A stretch of DNA of 6,600 bases from Frankiales bacterium (lineage in GTDB: Bacteria > Actinomycetota > Actinomycetes > Mycobacteriales > SCTD01): positions 1 through 6,600 of the forward strand of contig JAOPVD010000029.1 in assembly GCA_025966295.1 (NCBI GenBank), read 5' to 3'. This document shows positions 1-3,760 of the stretch, piece by piece (position 1 is the first letter of the stretch; every line of letters begins with the position of its first letter). The notes beneath the pieces are model-generated. The model saw only the letters and a list, made by a program, of their open reading frames with translations, did no database searches and had not been told where the DNA came from. The translations under genes were made by a program, and so were the position numbers.

Positions 1-461
1 GCCTGCAGCAGGAAGGACCGCGCCAGCCGCTTCTCGACCGGCGTCACGGCGAGCAGCGCCACGTCGACCAGCACGGTGAGGACCAACGAGGTGAGCGCCG
101 CGAACGCCGGCGACCAGACCCCGACGAGCAGCACCAGCACCGCGAGCACCAGCGCCAGCCGGCGCACCCGCGGTGTCCAGGCCAGCCGCGACGTGCGGCC
201 CTTGTGGGGCAGCCCGAAAGGGGTCAGCTGCGCCAGGGCAGCGGCCACGACGTAGAACCACGGGCTGACCAGGAGCCCCAGGGCGAAGGCCGCGACCACC
301 GCCAACCACGTCACGGCCGACAGCCGCGACCGGCCGAACCACAGCTGGTCGGTCCAGGTCACGGCGCCCGGGAGGTAGTGCTCGCGCTGCGCGACGCGCA
401 GCCACCGGGGGGCTCCCGCGGCCGTGACGGCCAGGCAGAGCAGGACGACGAGCGTCGTCAC
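1..461 (-). CDS. Membrane N-terminus of a probable Mur ligase family protein (partial, runs off the left edge)
   Basis: Reading leftward from a GTG at 461-459 there is an open frame of 153 codons with no stop before the window edge. The GTG overlaps the TGA of the upstream hydrolase gene (GTGA, 4 bases), the usual sign of translational coupling. The protein opens with a hydrophobic helix (about residues 3-17), then a basic/amphipathic stretch containing AQREHYLPG (24-32). Hydrophobic segments follow at about 49-65, 67-80, 102-116 and 119-140, and the visible part ends TPVEKRLARSFLLQ. From memory, this layout, including the QREHYLPG stretch and the EKRLAR motif after the last helix, matches the membrane extension before the ATP-binding GKT loop in actinobacterial MurF-like (Mur ligase family) proteins. 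Family knowledge: such enzymes join an amino acid or peptide to a carboxylate using ATP. The catalytic domain lies outside the window, so this assignment is inference. An unrelated polytopic membrane protein remains possible. Confidence 0.6.
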   Translation of the reverse strand, partial: MTTLVVLLCLAVTAAGAPRWLRVAQREHYLPGAVTWTDQLWFGRSRLSAVTWLAVVAAFALGLLVSPWFYVVAAALAQLTPFGLPHKGRTSRLAWTPRVRRLALVLAVLVLLVGVWSPAFAALTSLVLTVLVDVALLAVTPVEKRLARSFLLQ

Positions 462-1165
462 AGGCGCTCCCGCAGCAGCGCGTACAGCCCGTCGTCGAGC
501 AGGTGCCCGCTGGTGTCGGCGACGGTCAGCGTGGCCTTGCGCAGCAGCGCCTGCGCCTCGCGCGCCATCTCGAGCGGCGCAGCGGTGTCGGCGGCCCCCC
601 ACACCATCTCCACGGGGGCGTCGATGCCCGGCAGCAGGTCGCGGTAGTCCTCGTTGACGAGCCGGACCATGGTGTCCCGCATCACGCCCTGGGCGTTGCG
701 GTAGTCGGCGGAGCCGTGCTTGCGGCGCTGCCCCTCCATCGCGGCGGCGGACAGCAGCCCCAGCCGGTTGGCCTGCTTGGCCAGCCGGAACGCGAGCGGC
801 GGCTTGCCCTCCGTCGTACGGCGCAGCAGGGGGACGCCGGTGAGCACGACGCTGGAGACGAGCGACGGCCAGCCGGCCGCCAGCTGCACGGCGACCCGGC
901 CGCCGAAGGAGTGCCCGGCGACCGTCCAGCCGCCGTCCTCGAGCAGCGGCGCCAGCAGCTCGGCGTAGTCCCGCGAGCCCCAGGCGGCCGGTGGCGGCGG
1001 CGAGGCCCCGAAGCCGGGCAGGTCCACCGCCAGCGCGGCGACGCCGCTGAGCGCGGGCAGCCAGTCGGCCCGGGTGCGGCCCCAGCCGTGCAGCGCCAGG
1101 ACCTTGGGGGACGCACCGGTCCGCTCGGCGAGGACAGCACCGTCGAGCAGGGCGATCAGCGCCAC
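458..1165 (-). CDS. Alpha/beta-fold hydrolase, small cytosolic type
   Basis: A 235-residue protein with a complete alpha/beta-hydrolase signature. HGWG at 26-29 follows the first core strand and fits the oxyanion-hole loop. DLPGFGAS lies at 48-55. The nucleophile elbow GHSFGG (84-89) puts the catalytic Ser at 86. WGAAD supplies the acid at Asp193 and SGH supplies His221. The segment between about 112 and 180 is a helical cap. No signal peptide is visible, so it should act in the cytosol. It starts at GTG 1165-1163, two bases after the stop of the ligase gene, and its stop overlaps the start of the downstream membrane protein, so it is the middle gene of one operon. The substrate cannot be read from the sequence. 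Its placement between a D-Ala-D-Ala-type ligase and a Mur-ligase-like protein suggests hydrolysis of an ester, thioester or amide linked to that pathway, but this is inference. Confidence 0.9.
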   Translation of the reverse strand: MALIALLDGAVLAERTGASPKVLALHGWGRTRADWLPALSGVAALAVDLPGFGASPPPPAAWGSRDYAELLAPLLEDGGWTVAGHSFGGRVAVQLAAGWPSLVSSVVLTGVPLLRRTTEGKPPLAFRLAKQANRLGLLSAAAMEGQRRKHGSADYRNAQGVMRDTMVRLVNEDYRDLLPGIDAPVEMVWGAADTAAPLEMAREAQALLRKATLTVADTSGHLLDDGLYALLRERL

Positions 1166-1167
1166 CG

Positions 1168-2121
1168 TCAGCCGCCGCGCTTCTTCGCGTTGGCGACCAG
1201 GGTGGCGTAGACGTCGCTGAGCTCGTGCCCGGCGGACGTGACCGCCAGCGGGAAGGTCGACGTCTCGGTGAGGCCGGGCGTCACCGCGGCCTCCAGCACC
1301 TGCGGGACGCCGTCGCGGCCGACGATCATGTCGACCCGGGAGAGGTCGCGCAGCCCCAGCAGGGTGTGCACCCGCTCGGCCACCGCCCGCACCGCCGGCA
1401 CGTCCAGCCGGCTGTCGTCGTCGGCGAGCGAGGTGTACCGCACGTTCGAGGACGCGTCGTAACGCGCCTGGTAGTCGTAGGCGGTGCCCGGGGGCAGCTC
1501 GATGAGCATCGGGGCGAGCGCCTTGGGCCCGTCGCCGAGGTCGAGCACCGGCACGGTGACCTCGTGGCCGTCCACGTGCGCCTCGAGCAGGACGTCGCTG
1601 GCGTAGGCGTAGGCCTGCACGAGCGCGCCCGGCAGGTCCTTCTCCTCCCGCACCACCGTGACGCCCAGGGCGGAGCCGCCGGCGACCGGCTTCACGACCA
1701 GCGGCAGCCCGATCACGGAGTCGACCAGGTGGTAGAGGTTCTCCGGCCCGACCTCGCGGAAGATCGTGCTCGGCAGCGTCACCCAGGGCGGGGTCGCGAC
1801 GCCCGCCTCGACCATGCGGGTCTTGGCGATGGCCTTGTCGTACGCCGCCCGGCAGGCGCCCGCGGTCGAGCCGACGTACGGCAGGCCGGCGAGCTCGAGG
1901 AGGGCCTGCACCGTGCCGTTCTCCCCGGAGCCGCCGTGGAGCGCCACGAAGGCGACATCGGCGTCCCGCTCGGCGAGCAGGCCGACGAAGCGCTCGTCGA
2001 CGTCCCAGTGGTCGACGTCGAGGCCGGCCTTGACCAGCTGCTCCGCCAACCGCCGTCCGGAACGCACCGAGACGTCCCGCTCGTGCGACAACCCACCTGA
2101 GATGACCGCTACCTGGTGCAC
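1168..2121 (-). CDS. D-alanine--D-alanine ligase family protein (ATP-grasp)
   Basis: A 317-residue ATP-grasp ligase. Family reaction: two D-Ala plus ATP give D-Ala-D-Ala, ADP and phosphate in the cytosol for peptidoglycan precursors. N-terminal motifs GGLSHERDVS (9-18) and ALHGGSGENG (60-69) followed by GLPYVGS are characteristic. DK at 95-96 and VVKPVAGGSALGV (142-154, Lys144) form the ATP-binding part, and E180 and E187 lie in LLEAHVDGHEVTVPVL. C-terminal RVDMIV (262-267) supplies Arg262 and Asp264, and Glu277 is present. The next metal ligand, Asn in the usual E-x-N-x-x-PG motif, is Ala279 here (EAAVTPG). Length is normal for the family. The start is GTG 2121-2119, preceded six bases away by TAGCCT, so the mRNA is probably leaderless. 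It heads an operon with the hydrolase and the Mur-ligase-like gene. I leave the symbol blank because the altered ligand and unusual operon leave open whether it is the housekeeping Ddl or a paralogue with another substrate. Confidence 0.88.
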   Translation of the reverse strand: MHQVAVISGGLSHERDVSVRSGRRLAEQLVKAGLDVDHWDVDERFVGLLAERDADVAFVALHGGSGENGTVQALLELAGLPYVGSTAGACRAAYDKAIAKTRMVEAGVATPPWVTLPSTIFREVGPENLYHLVDSVIGLPLVVKPVAGGSALGVTVVREEKDLPGALVQAYAYASDVLLEAHVDGHEVTVPVLDLGDGPKALAPMLIELPPGTAYDYQARYDASSNVRYTSLADDDSRLDVPAVRAVAERVHTLLGLRDLSRVDMIVGRDGVPQVLEAAVTPGLTETSTFPLAVTSAGHELSDVYATLVANAKKRGG

Positions 2122-2127
2122 GCGGTC

Positions 2128-2133
2128 AGGCTA
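2128..2133 (-). promoter_or_regulatory. Candidate -10 box of the ligase operon (leaderless)
   Basis: On the minus strand TAGCCT fits the actinobacterial -10 consensus TANNNT and ends six bases before the GTG start at 2121. Transcription would then begin at or next to the start codon. The position 17 bases upstream (2156-2151, ACCAAC) is a poor -35. No Shine-Dalgarno sequence is visible before the GTG, which fits leaderless translation. The call is motif-based only. Confidence 0.4.
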
Positions 2134-2157
2134 GTGGTCGGGCGTGCGTTGTTGGTG

Positions 2158-2194
2158 CGGACGACCCGCACCCCCCTCGTGTGCGGGTCGTCCG
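2158..2194. repeat. Perfect 14-bp inverted repeat in the divergent intergenic region
   Basis: The left arm CGGACGACCCGCAC (2158-2171) and right arm GTGCGGGTCGTCCG (2181-2194) are exact reverse complements separated by 9 bases rich in C. It lies 37 bases upstream of the ligase start, just beyond that promoter's presumed -35, and about 130 bases upstream of the rightward gene at 2328. Both neighbours point away from it, so a terminator is not expected, and no T-run follows either arm. It could be a regulator-binding dyad or a stable RNA hairpin. Confidence 0.75.
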
Positions 2195-2315
2195 AACTGG
2201 GTTCGTGCGCCCCGGTCCTGGAGTGACAAGCGTGGCTCACTGCCCGCTTCAACGAAGGACCCGCCAAAGGGTTACTCACTCGCGCGGAACGGGTGGCAGC
2301 GCGTGATCAAGTGGG
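2195..2315. other. Remainder of the divergent intergenic region; no gene seen
   Basis: This stretch joins the inverted repeat to the promoter area of the gene at 2328. It is somewhat less GC-rich than its surroundings around 2222-2285. A short AGTGA/TCACT dyad occurs at 2222-2226 and 2237-2241, too widely spaced for a CRP-type site. I find no convincing tRNA, small RNA or coding frame. The frame open from 2144 to 2341 has no ribosome site or recognisable product and runs into the gene at 2328. Confidence 0.5.
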
Positions 2316-2321
2316 TACAGG
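2316..2321 (+). promoter_or_regulatory. Possible -10 box or Shine-Dalgarno for the 100-residue protein
   Basis: TACAGG ends six bases before the ATG at 2328, the same spacing as the leaderless candidates elsewhere in the window, and GTGGCA at 2293-2298 is a 4/6 match to a -35 at 17-bp spacing. The last base is not the consensus T. The same bases hold AGG (2319-2321) six bases from the ATG, which could instead act as a Shine-Dalgarno. The sequence cannot separate the two readings. Confidence 0.25.
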
Positions 2322-2327
2322 GCGCTC

Positions 2328-2630
2328 ATGACGTCACCTGAGACCGGCGAGCTCGTCCTCCCCACCTTCGCCGTGCTGGCCCGCTTCCGGGAGAGCGCCG
2401 CGACGAGCGACGCCGCCGTGCGGTCGGTGGCGGCCCGGCTGGCGGACCGGGACGAGCCGTTCCAGGAGGTGCTCGTGGAGCGCCAGGAGGGCCCGGAGAG
2501 CTGGATGGTGGTGGCCCGCTTCGTGGTGGTCTCCATCGACGCCCAGACCGCCGTGCTCGGGGTGAGCGAGACGCTGGGCGGCGCGGGCCTGGCCCCCGAC
2601 GAGGTCTGGATGGACCGTCAGGTGGCCTGA
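2328..2630 (+). CDS. Small soluble protein of unknown function
   Basis: A 100-residue protein starting at ATG 2328. I do not recognise the family. It begins with an extended segment (LVLPTFAVLARF, 9-20), then a likely helix (about 27-40, DAAVRSVAARLADR), and a hydrophobic strand-like stretch (MVVARFVVVSID). A second amphipathic region follows, and the protein ends GLAPDEVWMDRQVA. An alternating strand-helix pattern of this size suggests a compact alpha/beta or ferredoxin-like fold, but that is inference. There is no signal peptide, membrane helix, cysteine or metal-binding motif. Codon use matches the neighbouring genes and the Trp/Val-rich core looks like real protein, so I take it as coding. 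It is divergent from the ligase operon and separated by about 100 bases from the next gene, so it may be transcribed alone. Confidence 0.75.
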   Translation: MTSPETGELVLPTFAVLARFRESAATSDAAVRSVAARLADRDEPFQEVLVERQEGPESWMVVARFVVVSIDAQTAVLGVSETLGGAGLAPDEVWMDRQVA

Positions 2631-2694
2631 GAGCCGCTCCCGGCCCGCCGCTGGCACGCGGCTGCCGCTAGTTCCCTCAGCGCCCTGCGAGGTC

Positions 2695-2700
2695 TACGGT
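2695..2700 (+). promoter_or_regulatory. Candidate -10 box of the membrane protein/SRPBCC pair
   Basis: TACGGT matches TANNNT. A start of transcription about seven bases on would give a 5' leader of roughly 25 bases containing the G-run ribosome site. The -35 position (2672-2677, TTCCCT) is weak. This is the only such hexamer I noted near the gene start. Confidence 0.3.
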
Positions 2701-2731
2701 GCGCGCAACCACGACCTACGGGGGGTTCATG

Positions 2732-3232
2732 ATGGCGCAGTTCGACATCAGCAAGGTGCGCGGGAACGACCGCTTCATCGCCGGCGGCGCTGTGCTGCTC
2801 CTGATCCTGAGCTTCCTGCCGTGGTTCTCGGTGTCCTCGAGCGCCCCCGGCGGGTTCGGCGGCGGCGCGAGCACCAACCTGTGGGGCGCCTACGGCTGGA
2901 ACAAGGTCGCCCTCGTCCTCGCGCTGGTCGCCGGCGCGATCGTCCTCGTCCGGCTCATGGGAGCGCTCGACGCCGTGCAGCTGCCGGTCGGCATCAACCT
3001 CGTGACGCTGGTCGTCTCCGGTCTGGCGAGCCTGATCTTCCTGCTCCGCTTCCTGACCGCGTTCGAGAGCCAGAGCCTGCTCGTCGGCAAGATCAGCGCC
3101 CATCCGGCCGTCGGTTGGTACCTGGGACTGCTGGTGTCGCTGGCGATGACCTACTTCGCGTTCCTCAACTTCAAGTCCTCCGGCGAGGAGCTGCCGAGCA
3201 AGCCGGCCTCCACGCCGCCGGTCGAGGGCTGA
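2732..3232 (+). CDS. Four-helix integral membrane protein of unknown function
   Basis: A 166-residue protein starting MAQFDISKVRGNDRF. Of the possible starts (GTG 2699, ATG 2729, ATG 2732) I chose ATG 2732, because the G-run at 2720-2725 stands six bases before it; 2729 is nearly as good. Hydrophobic helices lie at about 15-34, 56-74, 88-108 and 126-147. A Gly/Ser-rich loop (35-50) separates the first two and a polar Pro-rich tail (148-166) ends the protein. The short N-terminal KVRGND segment, the FLPWFSVS end of helix 1 and the GW start of helix 2 recall small uncharacterised membrane proteins common in Actinomycetota, but I cannot name a family. There are no catalytic motifs. Its stop overlaps the presumed start of the SRPBCC gene, so the two are probably made together. 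Confidence 0.85.
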   Translation: MAQFDISKVRGNDRFIAGGAVLLLILSFLPWFSVSSSAPGGFGGGASTNLWGAYGWNKVALVLALVAGAIVLVRLMGALDAVQLPVGINLVTLVVSGLASLIFLLRFLTAFESQSLLVGKISAHPAVGWYLGLLVSLAMTYFAFLNFKSSGEELPSKPASTPPVEG

Positions 3233-3666
3233 CCGAGCGCTTCAGCGCGGAGGCGGTCAGCCGCGCCGCCCCGCAGGCCGTCTTCGCGCTCCTGGAGGAC
3301 GGCAGCCGCTGGGCCTGCTGGGCAGGCCCGTTCGTGCCCCGCTCCCGCTGGGCGGTGCCCGGCTCTCCACCGGGCACCGTCGGCGCCGTGCGCCGGCTGG
3401 GCATCGGCCCGCTCGCCAGCCTGGAGCGGGTGGTCGAGCACCAGCCCGGCAGGCGGCTGAGCTATGTGGTGGACAGCTGGGCGCCGTACCGGGACTACCG
3501 GGCCGACGTGGACCTGGTGCCGACCACCGGCGGCGGCACCCGGATCGTCTGGCAGGCCAGCTTCTCCCCGAAGCTCCCGGGCACCGGGCGGCTGCTGCGC
3601 GCGGGCCTGCACCAGATCGTCGCGAGCTTCGCCCGCAACCTGGCGCGGGCGGCCGACGCCGGCTGA
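3229..3666 (+). CDS. SRPBCC-family protein (polyketide cyclase/START-like fold), apparent CTG start
   Basis: About 145 residues. The opening strand and helix (FSAEAVSRAAPQAVFALLED, about 5-24), the RLGIGPLASLERVVEHQPGR segment, the Tyr/Asp-rich strands and the final long helix (ending VASFARNLARAA) are the pattern of SRPBCC helix-grip proteins, which bind hydrophobic ligands in a cavity. Particular ligands cannot be read from sequence. No ATG, GTG or TTG lies in frame near the domain start: the nearest upstream is a TTG about 110 bases inside the membrane gene, and the first downstream GTG would remove the first strand and helix. CTG at 3229 overlaps the previous stop as CTGA, exactly like the usual ATGA/GTGA coupling, and directly follows GAGGG. 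I therefore take CTG as the start. Role: possibly lipid or hydrophobic-molecule handling with the membrane partner, by inference. Confidence 0.78.
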   Translation: MTERFSAEAVSRAAPQAVFALLEDGSRWACWAGPFVPRSRWAVPGSPPGTVGAVRRLGIGPLASLERVVEHQPGRRLSYVVDSWAPYRDYRADVDLVPTTGGGTRIVWQASFSPKLPGTGRLLRAGLHQIVASFARNLARAADAG

Positions 3667-3674
3667 CGGCCGGC
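3658..3674 (+). terminator. Weak candidate hairpin at the end of the SRPBCC gene
   Basis: GCCGGC at 3658-3663 and GCCGGC at 3669-3674 can pair as a 6-bp GC stem with a 5-base loop that contains the stop codon. There is no T-run after it. It is the only stem I see close to the gene end and may help end transcription, but such short GC stems are frequent by chance in this composition. Confidence 0.2.
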
Positions 3675-3707
3675 AGCGTTGGCGCGCCGATCACGCCGCG
3701 TCGGGCA

Positions 3708-3723
3708 GGAGACAGGTGTCCCC
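3708..3723. promoter_or_regulatory. Near-palindrome upstream of the secreted hydrolase gene
   Basis: GGAGACAGGTGTCCCC is a 7-2-7 dyad with one mismatch, with core GACA-GG-TGTC, centred about 45 bases before the GTG at 3761. The position suits a repressor or activator site acting on the hydrolase gene. No clear -10 box was found in the 94-base gap, so the promoter itself is not placed. Confidence 0.3.
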
Positions 3724-3747
3724 CGTCGAAACGTGCGGGCAACCCCC

Positions 3748-3752
3748 GGAGG
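3748..3752 (+). promoter_or_regulatory. Shine-Dalgarno that fixes the hydrolase start
   Basis: GGAGG stands eight bases before GTG 3761. It favours this start over the in-frame GTG at 3716, which has no comparable ribosome site and would put 15 extra residues before the basic n-region of the signal peptide. Confidence 0.75.
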
Positions 3753-3760
3753 TCTCCACC

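Noticed and set aside
503..2100. Two long plus-strand open frames (503-1210 and 1225-2100)
   Set aside because: They are antisense shadows of the alpha/beta hydrolase and the ATP-grasp ligase, whose catalytic motifs are clear, and the shadow products are His/Arg/Gln-rich and low in complexity.
2155..2230. Possible tRNA or tRNA fragment (GGTTCGTGC resembles a T-loop)
   Set aside because: No cloverleaf can be built; the only stable element is the single long hairpin, and no CCA-ready acceptor stem is present.
2222..2241. AGTGA/TCACT dyad as a CRP-like operator
   Set aside because: The GTGA and TCAC halves are 10 bases apart, whereas CRP-type sites need 6.
2144..2341. A 65-codon frame in the divergent intergenic region
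   Set aside because: No ribosome site, crosses the inverted repeat, overlaps the 2328 gene, and shows no protein-like pattern.
2632..2663. AGCCGC/GCGGCT stem as a terminator after the 2328 gene
   Set aside because: Only 6 bp with a 20-base loop and no T-run; ordinary by chance at this GC content.
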